64,000 nucleotides of DNA from Cerioporus squamosus (taxonomy: Eukaryota > Basidiomycota > Agaricomycetes > Polyporales > Polyporaceae), in NCBI GenBank assembly GCA_022592435.1, contig JABYQS010000025.1:124001-188000 (forward strand), in the 5' to 3' direction. The notes under the pieces were generated by a model. It was not told the origin of the DNA, made no database searches, and worked only from the letters and a program-made list of their open reading frames with translations. The position numbers and the translations under genes were made by a program. Below, in pieces: positions 33,512 to 44,896 of this stretch. Position 1 is the stretch's first letter, and each line of letters starts with the position of its first letter.

Positions 33512-35528
33512 ATGACCGGGCTAGCCCTTGACGATACATTGGGTGCTGCGTTTCTGGGTGCGTAACCTCCTTCCTTGAACGTATGCCGCCTGTTTTAACG
33601 TCGCAAGCAGGTACTGTAGCAACGTCATGGTACGCGTCCGGTAGTTTGGGCAAGAGCACAACCACTCAAATCAGCTCTAGTCTCTACGGTATCACACTCG
33701 TCCAGACATATATCTACTACAAGCGCAACAGTTCAGATCCGACATATCTGAAGCTACTGGTGAGTACGTGAAAGTATCGCTGCCAGAGCTCCTTGATGAT
33801 GGCGCTCCCGCAGGTGTTCTTCTTATGGTGAGCTTTCGACCCCAGCCGGCCAAACACGGGGGTGCTCAACGGTATACAGGGTGTTGGACAGTCTCCATCT
33901 CGCGCTTATCACCCACTCGTTGTACTTCTACGCGGTAACGAACTTCTCCAATCTTCTGGAGTTGATGATCCCGACATGGTGCGTTCTTTCCCGGACTGCT
34001 TGCATCCCTCGATGCCCACACACGAAGTAGGAGCATACTGGTGGGTGGCGACACACGGTTGCAGACGAGATCCTCACAAGAGCTGGCCCTCGTAGTCCCA
34101 GATCGTGGTCACTGTGAGTCGTTCTTGTCATGCAAGACCTCGGTATATCGTCTAACTGTTGAGCGTTCAGGGTGTCAGCGACGGGACCGTTCGAGGGTAT
34201 GTCTGCTTTCGGGCTGCTCGCTATCGCTACTCAGCGTCTTCAGAATATTTTGTCAGCGGGTCTGGAAATGTGCGCGTGTCCCGCCTTCAGCGTGTTGGAG
34301 CGCTTGACCTATTTTGGGCACGCAGTGAGCAACAAGAACTGGTTGCTGTGCCTTGCCATCGTGAGCGTGGATCATACAGTTCAGAGTCGATTGCGCTTGA
34401 CCGACGGTGTCGATAGGTTGTGTCTTCGCTCGTCGTTTTCAGTGAGTAACTCTCCCTTTGATAGCTGGTCAGTGGTCACAGAACAATTCCATACAGGTGG
34501 CAGCATCGGTGAGTTCTACATGATGATAATCTGTTCCTGCACTCAAGATCGTACCCGTCCCGATAGCTTTTGCGGTCAAGGGGTACGTGGGTTCTCTTCA
34601 GTCGATATTCCGGGATCCATGGTCCGACATGAACTCTACCAGGTTTAGCATCGCCAGCTTCGCCGATCTCTCACAGATCTCAGTGAGTCCAATCAGGCTG
34701 TCCCATCGCTGACATCTGCTAAACGATGTGACAGGATATCCTGTATGTGAGCCTCGGTGCGGGTGTCGTGGCAGATGTCCTTATCGCAGCCTCAATGTGC
34801 GTGCTACTGGCCAAGCGGAGGACTGGGTTCGCAAGGTATGGCGCTCGAAGTTGTCTGTTCATTCACATCTCTATCCTCATCCGACGAGTGCAGAACAGAT
34901 TCCATGGTCAGAGTACTCATGATGTACAGCATCAACACTGGAGCTCTTACGTCGTAAGGTCAATCACTGCAGTCTACTGTATGGGTTCTAACCTCTAGCC
35001 AACGTACACCCATGCAGACTATGTGCCATGCTGTGTCTCGTTACCGTGAGTACCTTGAAAGCCCAATCCTGCCCTCGTTCTGACTTCGTTGCGCAGTATG
35101 CGAACATGCCAAACGACTTCGTTTTCATCGCTTTCTACTTTGTCCTTCCCAAGCGTGGGTTATTTCTGGCCCCTCAGCTCTCACAGTTCTCATGTCCGGT
35201 TTAGTTTTCCTCAACTCGCTTCTCGCGACGCTGAACGCAAGGCGACCGCTTCGGGAATCGAACTCGGCAGCGATGGTCCCAATTCCCCTTTCAACGACGT
35301 CTAACTCGCGCATGTCGTTCTCTAGCAGACCTCAATATAGCCACAGTCGTGGAGGTCACAGCGATCAGGTGGGTGCTGGCCACCTGAGTATGCCCGAGTT
35401 TTTCGCCAACTGACACTATCGCACAGCGGAACCTTGAGATACAGGTTCAGACAGTCACAGACTCGAAGACTGATCCTGATCCACACGGCGAAGTCAAGGA
35501 GGTACGGGGCGTGAGTTGCGCAGGATGA
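33512..35528 (+). CDS. DUF6534-type multi-pass membrane protein A
   Basis: Member of a large basidiomycete family of seven-helix-like membrane proteins of unknown function. Start ATG at 33512 (MTGLALDDTLGAAFLG). Many short exons give SLYGITLVQTYIYYKRNSSD, VFFLW, VLDSLHLALITHSLYFYAVT, NFSNLLELMIPTW, SQIVVT, GVSDGTVRG, IFCQRVWKLSNKNWLLCLAI, a poorly resolved middle, then DILYVSLGAGVVADVLIAAS, MCVLLAKRRTGFARTDSMVR, VLMMYSINTGALTS, YANMPNDFVFIAFYFVLPK and LFLNSLLATLNARRPLRESN. The C-terminal tail is Ser-rich. The last exon is read to TGA at 35526. The order of hydrophobic blocks, the LAKRRTGF..TDS(M)..L..Y motif and LNSLLATLNAR are hallmarks. Exon ends between 34370 and 34740 are uncertain. Confidence 0.85.
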
Positions 35529-36369
35529 GCCTGACGTCGCCGACCTGCTGATGATGTGTCTTTCATAGGAATCAGAGCCAAAGTCATGGCATCCCGTCTA
35601 CTCGACAGCAGAGGAGCCGATTGCGATTGCCGTCTAGGCTTTGCTCGCGCGCACTGCGGATGGACACCGTGTACTCGTTTGGATGGAGTTCCCATACGAA
35701 GGGTCCTGCATAATTGCTACTTGGGAGAATTCCCATGGACTTCTACGGCATATGTGAGCCGAGCGGCCGAACACCGCAGATGTGCGAGGACGTGTTCCGA
35801 GGCGCGAATGATACCGTTCCTTGCTCCTCACGGAGCACTCCGGAAAGGGCATCTGCATCGATCATAGGGCGAAACACTCCTTCGCTGAACTCGTCTTGTT
35901 CCTCCCATACCTGTGCAACCTCAAGAACAGCGCCATCAGCCATGTGGGGCGCTGACCATGGGAAGTGCCTTGCCGCCAAGTGATAAGTCCGAACACTGAC
36001 ATCTCACCTCCAGTTGATCGCCTCTATAGTTTGAGGTAACGGCGCGTTGTGCACAGCGACATGGTGGGGATCTGCACCGCTAACGAGTGCCATTTCGATT
36101 CGCTGGTGAGGGCTGTCACAGTGCCCTGTAGCGGCGGTCTTGTCCGCAGCTATGCCATTTCGCCGGAAGAAACGCGGTACCGGACGGGTTTGCTCTTCTC
36201 TGCGCTCACATATTCACATCAGGACACATAGAACCCGACGTGGATTCTGTTTTGCGCCCAAGCCATGAGAATTCTCATCTTCGTGGGGGTGGGCGCACCG
36301 TCATAAGCTCCTCGTTGTCTATGCAGATAGTTGCGGATTGCTGTCTGATCCCCATATCTAGAGCAGAGC
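35529..36369. other. spacer between the two DUF6534 genes
   Basis: Holds the 3' flank of gene A and the promoter of gene B. A minus-strand open frame (35979-35743, MAARHFPWSAPHMADGAVLE) is open but has no family. Treated as non-coding. Confidence 0.4.
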
Positions 36370-38371
36370 ATGGCTATCCCCGCCCTCCACGACACGCTCG
36401 GGGCCGCCCTTATTGGTATGTTTCCCTGCAGCACCTCTAAGAGCAAGCCTGCTAATCCGGAGCTATTCGCTTTCTTCCAGGCAATATTGTCGCCGCATGG
36501 TAAGCCGATGAGAAGCTTATCCAGTCTCAAGTGGTCTGACTCTGCAGAAGCCTCTACGGCTTCACAACGCTACAGACATTCACATACTACAATCGAAGTT
36601 CCAAGGATCCCCCCGTACTGAAGACCCTGGTGGGTTGATAGACATTGCATTCCATATGCTCTTCTCCTCACTGCATCCTACTAGGTGGCGATACTTTGGT
36701 GACGATTGCGTGCTTCGAGCCAGTGACGGAATTCTCATCCTCGACAGGTTTCTAGACACACTCCATCTCGCCTTCGTCTCTCACACAGTGTATGAATTTT
36801 GCGTCACGAATTTCGGCAACTTCATAGCGCTCCTGGAGCCTACTTGGTATGTTTTTGAGATAGATGCCAGTGTCCTCCCCAGCTCACTTCAGCTTCGCAG
36901 GAGTGTACTGGTCAGCCTTTGAGCTCATGAAGTCCGTGTGAATGGCACTCATCCTTCCCCGGCAGGCGCAAGTCATTGTAACAGTGAGCACACCATCGTG
37001 CCCCTACTGCGCGTGCTCATCATGACCTTACTTGGCAGGGTGTGAGCGATGGAATAGTCAGAGGGTGACAGACGTTCTGTATTTGATCGCCATTTTATCT
37101 GACCATGAACCGATCGCGCAGGATATTTTGCTATCGCATCTGGCTTTGTGAGTTCTAATGCGTTTAGGATCTTGCGCTGCTAACGTGTTCAACATGACAG
37201 TGAGTAACCAGCACGTCCCCACTCTTGCGTTTCTGGTGAGCGACGCATTCGAATATGTGCATCCTTGTCATTCACTCCGTATTTTGCGTGGCACTTCAGG
37301 CAGGCTCCTCTCTATTGGCCTTCGGCAAGTGTCTTGTATCCGTCCCTTCTTGGCCGCTGACCCATTCTCCCGTCCACACGAGCAGGATGTAGCCTTGGTT
37401 AGCCTTATATGCTTATACCCTCTTTCACGCCGCTCATGTTTGCCTTTCCACAGCTTTCCCGACAGTGGGGTAGGGTGTTTATGCTGTGGGAAGCCCCTTA
37501 CAAAGCGCTGAATTTCCCTCAGGTTTAGGTACACGACATTCGTCGGTCTCCAGCAAATATCCGTACGTGTCCAGTACAAGTCGTCTATTTGCTAGACTGA
37601 TTCCAAGACTCCCCGTCGGCCAGTGGATACTATATCTCGGTTTGTCGACTGTGGTATTGTCGGACCTCCTCATATCTGGCGCACTTTGTGTGCTGTTGGC
37701 AAAACGAAGAAGTGACTTCAGGAGGTATGCAGCCGGCGACGATGTTGAACTTACCGCTGACGTTGAGGGCATGCGACAGAGCCAACAGCATTATTCGCAA
37801 CCTCATCATGTACAGCATCAATACGTGCCTTCTTACGACGTAAGGGTACATTCATAATCGCACTTGGTGTGCTGATTCATCGTCGTTCAATCCTAGTGCA
37901 TGTTCGTTGGCAGCTTTGATCGCGGTGAGCAGCACCAACCTTCTTTCCTCCTGATGCCTGTGGCTGACTGACAGCATTGACCAACCGATCAGTATGCAGC
38001 GTCACCCCACACTTTCATTTACATCTCCTTCTACTTCCTTCTACCGAAACGTAAGATGGTTTGCCTGTTATTGTCGATGAATCAGATCTCACATCATTCG
38101 CAGTATTCTTGAACTCCTTGCTCGCAACACTCAACGCACGGAAGTCATTGATAAACCAAAAGGACGGTGTCCAGATACCGCTCTCTTCAGGGAATATGTC
38201 GCGGGAATCCCGCACTGCTAGGACCTTCGACGCCGATAGGCTCATGGTACGCGTTTGTCGCTCTCGACGATTATTCCGCTCACACGAAATCCATATCAGC
38301 ACTTCCCCGCCTATCCGAGGAATGCGTCGATGCACGACTTCAAGGGCGTAGATGTTGCCCCGTCGTTCTAA
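36370..38371 (+). CDS. DUF6534-type multi-pass membrane protein B
   Basis: Tandem paralogue of gene A, same strand, about 840 bp downstream. Start ATG at 36370 (MAIPALHDTLGAALIG). Exons then give GNIVAACLYGFTTLQTFTYY, NRSSKDPPVLKTL, VAILW, FLDTLHLAFVSHTVYEFCVT, NFGNFIALLEPTW, a poorly resolved middle, then ILYLGLSTVVLSDLLISGAL, CVLLAKRRSDFRR, HTFIYISFYFLLPK and VFLNSLLATLNARKSLINQK. A last exon HFPAYPRNASMHDFKGVDVA ends at TAA 38369-38371. Intron positions match gene A block for block, so the pair arose by duplication after the intron pattern was set. Function unknown; a receptor-like or transporter role is only speculation. Confidence 0.85.
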
Positions 38372-38637
38372 GCTTTCAACTCACACCCATAGATTCAGTC
38401 TCGAGTAGCCTTTGTAGCTTAGATGTATGTATGTCTACCCAGACGCGTTGGACATACAGACGCGACCTGGTCGTACAAACGAACAGTCGATCGGCTCCGT
38501 AGCTGCCATGCTCGCCGAGCCAACTCATACCGCGTTCCAGTCCCATCGCCTGCCACCCTTGCCAATATACAGCAATGAATAGAACGCAAGTGGGATGACG
38601 ACACATCCGCGAAGATTTCTATGCGATTACACGTAGA

Positions 38638-41600
38638 CTACTTGCCTCGCGACTTCTTCATCTTCCTCTCTTTCCGCTTCCGCCCAATGAGCGAACCAAC
38701 CTGCTTAGCCTTAGTAGACGAGGTGTTCTCGCCCGTCTGCTTAGCAGGTTTCGCCACCGGCTTGGGAGGATCAGAGCCTCGACGTTTCTTCTTGGGTCGC
38801 TCTTCCATCTCTTCCGTCTTGATATTGGGAAGAGACTGCCTGCGCTGTCCTTTCTTCTCCCCACTTGCACCCTGTAAATATCTCAGCATGCAACGAAGCC
38901 GCAAAACAACCGCGGCACTGACCTTTGAACGAGCTTGTTTCGCACCCTTCGCCTCTTTTCCGCCCTTGCCATCCTTCTCCGCACCCGTCTTCGCCGCGCG
39001 CCGCTGCACAACCTGTATGTTCTCGATGGAGAACTCCGCAATGAGCGTGCCACGGCTCTTGGGCGGGACGCCCTTCTCGATTTCTTCACGAATACGCTTG
39101 ATCCTCGTCTCGTCGCGCGTCGCCGCGTCCTTGCGCTTCTCAGCCTTAATGAGGTCCTCGAGCTCCGCCATCCACCACTCTTCGAACAGTCGCCCAACCG
39201 CAAAGTTGTTATTCGACCAGCGCAGGACACGCAGCGCGTCAGCATGAGTGCCGAGCTCAAGGAAACCATAGCCTCTGCTGCGCCCTTTGCCCGTCACGGG
39301 GTCGACGCGGTCCTGCTGTCGGACAATCTTGGCCTGCTTCACGCCTGTGTTGCGACCCTTGCCCTTGTGCTTCTTGGAAGCGGCGTCCTTCTCCTCCGTC
39401 TTGACAGCCTCGTCATCCTGGTCAGCAGAGGCTTCGGTAAGCTCGTCGCTGGTGAGGGGCTCCCGCTTCCCTGCCTTGACCTCCGCTTCAAATGCGCGGA
39501 CGGCATGGATGGCGAGTCGCTTGAGCATGCGCTCTGTCACAAACAGGGGAAGCTGGCGGATGCTGAGACGTGTGCGAGAAACAAACAGAGAGGGGTTTGA
39601 GCGCAGGAGAGCACGGCGAGCATTGAAGGACTGAGTGCGCTTCTCTACCTCAGCGGGAGGGAGGGACTCAGCGGCCGGCGTGTTCGGAAGGATGACTGTG
39701 GAGTGCGTCAGTGACACTAAAACAGTAGGACTTATGTCGCTACGTACTGCCTTCGCGAAGAAGGTAGAGGTTGCGCTTGTCCGCCTTCTCGCGCTGCCGT
39801 TCGCCTGCCTCCTTGAGCTTGCTCGCCTCGTCACGCGTAACTGCGCGGCTGACATCGAGAGTACGGCCATGAAGCACAAGGTTCTGAGCTATAGAAGCGG
39901 ATGGGTCGGGGGTAAGAAGCGACGGGAGCTTGAATGGGTTCTTCTTCGTCTGCCAAGTGCTTCAGTACATGTCAATACCTCTGAGGATATCGCGACTTAC
40001 GACCGCTGGTTGGTTTCCTAGGGTCTCTGCGCGGAGAATGTTGCTCTGCTCGATGGCCTTGTCGGCGTCTTCCTTGTTCCAGAAGCAGGCGAATGCAGTA
40101 CCCCTGGAGCGACCGGTAGCGGCGTCCATGGTAATACGGGCATATCGGAGGGGACCAAACGCTCGGAACCTGCGGAGAATCAGATTTGATAGTCACAAAA
40201 GGTGCTTGACTGGACTCACAATGTGCGCAGCTCGTCCTCGGTGGCTTCAAACGGTACGTTGCGCACGAAGATGGTCGTGCCGACCTCAGGTGGTGGGAGA
40301 GTAGGTTTTGCAGGCTCTTGTTCCTCATCCTCCTCGTCGAAGTCATCGTCACTCTCTTCCGCGTCGCTTTCATCGGAGCCATGCTCGTGCACCCCAAGTT
40401 GCTCGTCCTCGTCCTCACTCCCGCTCTCATCGCTGTCCTCGCTACCGCTCTCGTCTTCGTGCTCATCCTCATCCTCACTGCCCTCACCCATCTTCACATC
40501 CCCATCGTCTTGAGCCTCCAACTTGGCCTTTTCCGCCTCCCACTTGTCCTTGCTCAGCGCCCAGTCCACCGCAATCGTCCGCTTGCGGTCATGTCTCTCC
40601 CGCTCCTCATCCTCTTCGTCGTCGCCGGCAGTCTCACCTTCCTGAGCCTTCTTCTTCTTCTCCTCTCGCCGCTGCTTTTTCTTCTTCTGCTTGTCCGAAA
40701 CCAGAGCCTCGGCCATACCTGCTTCGACCGTCATTCCGTTGCAGCTCTCCATCGCCTTCTCCGCGTCCTTTCGGCTCAAGAACCACACGAACGCAAAACC
40801 TTTAGCACGCAGTCGCGTCGGTTTGGCTTCACCTTCTTCGGACTTGGCGGCATCATCCTCAGGCTTGACCTCGGACGCCGCTGGTATGTGGATAGAGTAG
40901 ATCGGGCCGTAGGGGAGAAAGATAGCGCGCAGATCTTGTTCCGTGATGTCCCAGGGCAAATTGCGGACGATCAGACGACTTGCGCGATTGGGGGTCGCAC
41001 CAGCCTTCTGTTTTGCAGGAGCTTTCGTCTTCTTCGCGGCGGCAGCTTTCGCCAACCCGTCTAGCCGCTTCTTCAAAGTAGCGGACAGGAGGGAGCCCTT
41101 GAATACGTGCGCGTGCAGCTTGTTGACCGCCTCCGAAGCGGCCGCGGGGGTTTCAAAGACGGCGTGGGCTGCACGAGCGTCAGGAGCATAAGGATGTGTA
41201 TGTCTCTAGAGTTTCCAAGTAGATTGACGTACCAACGCTGGGGTCTTCCTCTCCGGAGTCCGCCTTCAGCGGCCATTCCACCTTCTCCGCGCCCTTCAGC
41301 TTCCGGATCTTCTTCCACAGTGCTTTCGAGTCTATCCCAGCTGGCAGACCAGAAATGACGATGGTGCGGATGGCAAGAGGGTCCGAGGACCCTGCGGGCT
41401 TGGGAGGACGTGCGGTGGGTGCCTTGGCAGGCTTCGCTTGCGTCTCTTCGACATGTTCGTGGTCCTTGTTCTGTGTCTGCTTGTATCGTGTATCCTGGGA
41501 TGCTATATAACGAGCGTGCGCACCTTGCTACCAGCCCACTGCACTCTCAAGCTGCGCCCGTCAAGAGTAATGCCTTCCTTGCTGATCTTGTCAATGGCCA

Positions 41601-41877
41601 TGGCCGCATCCTCCCTGATCGCGAACGAGACATAACCGACGCCCTTCGAGACCCCGGTGCCTTGCTCGAGAACCACGAAAGCCGTCCGTACCGGGGCAAT
41701 GTCGGAGAACAGTGTCTTTACATCCGTCGATGTCGCGGTATATGGCAAGTTTGACACGAATAGTGTCGTCCTAATGCCCGTTTAGCTGCAGCGCGAAGAT
41801 GTATGAACTGGTGTGACAGACCCGTGCGACTTCTCTTGCCCTTCCTCTCTCCCTTTCCTCTTGCCGAGCGTCGTCAT
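38638..41877 (-). CDS. NOP4: nucleolar RNA-binding protein Nop4/RBM28, four RRMs
   Basis: Ribosome-biogenesis factor needed for 27S pre-rRNA processing and 60S assembly. Start ATG at 41877 (MTTLGKRKGREEGQEKSHG), with an intron placing TTLFVSNLPYTATSTDVKTL directly after. RRM1 ends RSLRVQWAGSK. RRM2 is SRLIVRNLPWDITEQDLRAI with KGFAFVWFLSRKDAEKAMES, and has an acidic linker (EDEDEHEDESGSEDSDESGS). RRM3 is TTIFVRNVPFEATEDELRTL. RRM4 is an atypical one with NPSLFVSRTRLSIRQLPLFV and RSRGYGFLELGTHADALRVL. The C-terminus is Lys-rich (RKRKERKMKKSRGK), stop at 38638. The whole architecture matches the family. The first intron is short and the protein is mostly in four or five long exons. Confidence 0.93.
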
Positions 41878-42136
41878 CAATCAGAGAGATAGCCTTATAG
41901 AAGCAAGGTCGGTATGCAAGCCACAGAAAGGACAAGTACCAGTCCAGTTGAGACTTGTTGAGAGGTGAATATTTGAATGCCGAGAGCAAACCAGGCGCTT
42001 CCGTAGAAAATTCAGTAGCGCCCATAGGTTGGCCGGGGTAACCGGGCCGACGGTTTGAAGCGCTCGCGAGTAAGTACGCTCACTGAGACACTGCAAGTCT
42101 CATCTCCCTCTCCTTTGCTGCCAGCGTGTACTTAGT

Positions 42137-44299
42137 ATGGCACCCGCCACTGATCCTGATCGCCTTGCATTCTTCTTGAATGGCTCCCATGCGGAACAAA
42201 CTGTTGATATTTGATGTTCCCATCATCTTGACGAGAAGGATCATCAGTACGCGTCGCGCCGCAGGGTTCTTCGATAGCTTGGCCCGCCTCCTGGTCAACG
42301 AGAAACAGGTGTTCGCCATCGCCGTCATCCCAGACTCCCTCCAGGGCGATTCATCGTTGCCAAGAACAACTTGGTCTCGCGAGAGGTCCATAACCACCTT
42401 GCGACATGCATCCTGCAGTCTCTCTATGCTGCTTGGCAATTGGTTCTTGCCTATCCTAAGCCTCAGCGCTCTTCAACCCCCGTGCTAGTCATACCAGTCC
42501 CTATTCCTCGCAATACGACAGATTCTGTCCATCGCGAGTTGTTGAAGCTCGAAGTTAGTGTCTTTCGCCACTCGTGGCCGAAGATGCGTAAACACTTCTA
42601 CAAAGCCCATCGTGATGAGACCTTCACCGAGGTTTGCTCAGCCATCCTTGCAGTAGAAGATCAAGACAATCCCTCGGCATTGCTGTTGAGCATGATGCAG
42701 GAGGACGGACTCTCACCAATGCCACAATCCAATCGGGAAGACCTCACATTCATCAGGCGGTATGTCCGTTGCCAGATTCATGCACAGTTGGCACTGTCAC
42801 GGTCAGTGGACCAGCACCCCTTTTCGTTTTCCCTGGAACTTCCACTTTCCCATCTTGATCCCTTTCCTACTTCGTACACATCCCATTTTGGACCCCTTGA
42901 TTTCATTCTTGCGCCCGTATGCTCTGTTCCCGCGACCGCATGCCTTGTTCTTGCACTTACCATCCCGTTACCATGTGTTTTCCCACCCTTTTGTCTCCCA
43001 CTCGTACAGCCTCGCTCCCTTTCCCGCATGAGTCACTTCCACTGGCACGTGATTGTTCAGAGTAGACTAGTATATAAGCCCCTCCCAGCGCTTACCTGGT
43101 CCCCATCTTGACCTCCTGGTCATTGGGACTAGGTGCGCTTTCCCCCATGTACTTTCCCCTTGTCTCTGTGCTAATATAACCTGGTCATTGGGACTAGTCT
43201 GTCGCAGTGCGTGTGAAGACTAGCTCTCGACAACTTCGTGCCTCCGAGCCGGTCGTTGCTCTGCCCCCCATCGAGCTTTCTCTCTACTCCACCCCCCCCC
43301 CTTCGGCTCCTCACCGCTCGCCCCTCAGACTGTCGCCGATCGACGTCTGGTGTCTACACGTCTAGTTGCCGCGACAGGCACCGCCTAAGGCAGGACCTAC
43401 CACCCTCCCATCCGACGACATTATCCACGAGATGCAGGAGCTTCTGGTGGAGATGACCGTGTTCCTTTGAGAGATGGCACGTCGCCAGAAGCCACTCCTG
43501 TGTTCGCTGAAGCCATATCTACAGCTGATCTCTCTTATCCGCAGGAGCTCTTGGAAAGCAGGGTGAAGACTTTGCAAAGTGGGCAAACAAGGTTGTCTCT
43601 GTTCATTCAAATTTTGAATTGATTGCATGCACTGTTGGTTCCCCAAAGATGGACTATGTCGTCATGCAAACCACCACGATAGACATAGCCAAGCAAAGCC
43701 CTGATAATACTACTGTCGCTGTCACTTCAGAGAACCTGCGCAATGCGTTAGATATTGCTCAGGGAATCAACGACAATGTTTTGGACAAGTTCCTGGACAG
43801 TCAATTTTGTAAGGTTTGGGGTAAGGAAGGTATATCGTGGTCTTTGTCGCTAGTAACTGATTTGTTCACAATATGCAACTCTGTTAGTTCACTGTTCCTG
43901 CCAATGGTCATATTCATTGTGAATGCACCGTCCTTGCGCATCTTAAGAAGGTGCGGCCTACCACTGTAGCTGTCATACCGTATGTCGGTGTGTCCAAACT
44001 ATCCTGCGCCATCTGCTACTCCTACTTTGAGGCGTATCGCAAGGTTACCGGCCAGGCCCTCAGGACGTGGGGTACTCATGGTCAAATGGTGCCTTGGCGA
44101 TGCCCCACCATCAGGGACCCGGCCATTGACGAGTTAGTCCACTCTGAGCTATCGACAAGGTCAAGGATTCTCCTTGTGGACAACATGGAGAATTACAGGG
44201 AGCGGACATTGACATCCTCACAGAGCACCATGTCGTCAGACAATGCTCTCCCTTCAATCAGACCGACACGTCATACATCACAAATCTGTTGGTATCCTC
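42137..44299 (+). pseudogene. OTT_1508-like deaminase-family gene, split by a solo LTR
   Basis: Left part before the LTR: after a weakly defined start it reads NNLVSREVHNHLATCILQSL, SVHRELLKLEVSVFRHSWPK, TEVCSAILAVEDQDNPSALL and FIRRYVRCQIHAQLA. The solo LTR (42795-43376) sits inside this exon. With it taken out, the frame continues into PPKAGPTTLPSDDIIHEMQE. A GTGTTC...TATCCGCAG intron leads to GKQGEDFAKWANKVVSVHSN and SENLRNALDIAQGINDNVLD. The catalytic-type motifs come last: HIHCECTVLAHL (H-x-E type), then VIPYVGVSKLSCAICYSYFE (C-x2-C) and THGQMVPWRCP. This HCE / SKLSC..C / THG pattern is that of the OTT_1508-like branch of the cytidine-deaminase fold, widespread in mushrooms with unknown substrates. 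A frame break near 42350 and the LTR make this copy non-functional. The full LTR element follows at once. Confidence 0.55.
42795..43376 (-). mobile_element. solo LTR of a chromovirus, TSD GGCAC
   Basis: 582 bp beginning TGTCACGGTCAGTGG and ending GCCGCGACA on the plus strand. It is the reverse complement of the LTRs at 44300 and 47448, with scattered differences and a C10 run near 43292-43301. It is flanked by GGCAC at 42790-42794 and 43377-43381. A solo LTR forms by recombination between the two LTRs of a full element. It is more diverged from the other two LTRs than they are from each other, so this insertion is older or of another subfamily. Confidence 0.9.
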
Positions 44300-44885
44300 T
44301 GTCGCAGCGACTAGGCGCGTAGACACCAGACGTCGATCGGCGACGGTCTGAGGGGCGAGCGGCGAGGAGCCGAAAAGGGGAGAGTAGAGAGGAAGCTCGA
44401 CGAGGGCAGAGCAACGACCGGCTCGAAGGCACGAAGTCGTCGATAGCTAGTCTTCACGCGCACTGCGACAGACTAGTCCCAATGACCAGGTTATATTAGC
44501 ACAGAGACAAGGGGAAAGTACATGGGGGAAAGCGCACCTAGTCCCAATGACCAGGAGGTCGAGATGGGGACCAGGTAAGCGCTGGGAGGGCCTTATATAC
44601 TAGTCTACTCTGAACAATCACGTGCCAGTGGAAGTGACTCATGCGGGAAAGGGAGCGAGGCTGTACGAGTGGGAGACAAAAGGGTGGGAAAACACATGGT
44701 AACGGGATGGTAAGTGCGAGAACAAGGCATGCGGTCGCGGGAACAGAGCATACGGGCGCGAGAATGAAATCAAGGGGTCCAAAATGGGATGTGTACGAAG
44801 TAGGAAAGGGATCAAGATGGGAAAGTGGAAGTTCCAGGGAAAACGAAAAGGAACGAAAAGAGGTGCTGGTCCACTGACCGTGACA
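44300..44885 (-). repeat. 3' LTR of the chromovirus
   Basis: 586 bp, TG...CA ends, TGTCGCAGCGAC to CCGTGACA on the plus strand. It carries TATATAA (minus sense) and two direct copies of an 18-bp motif, ctagtcccaatgaccagg, at 44473-44490 and 44538-44555. Confidence 0.92.
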
Positions 44886-44896
44886 TTACCCCCCTC

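Noticed and set aside
40318..41064. 248-residue hydrophobic plus-strand frame
   Set aside because: Antisense of the acidic linker and RRM2 of Nop4.
43292..43301. C10 run as a possible regulatory or quadruplex site
   Set aside because: It is a homopolymer expansion in the solo LTR, absent from the other two LTRs.
44641..44877. Short frame MRERERGCTSG, found again at 47789
   Set aside because: It lies inside both LTRs and, inverted, in the solo LTR. It is shared repeat sequence, not a gene.
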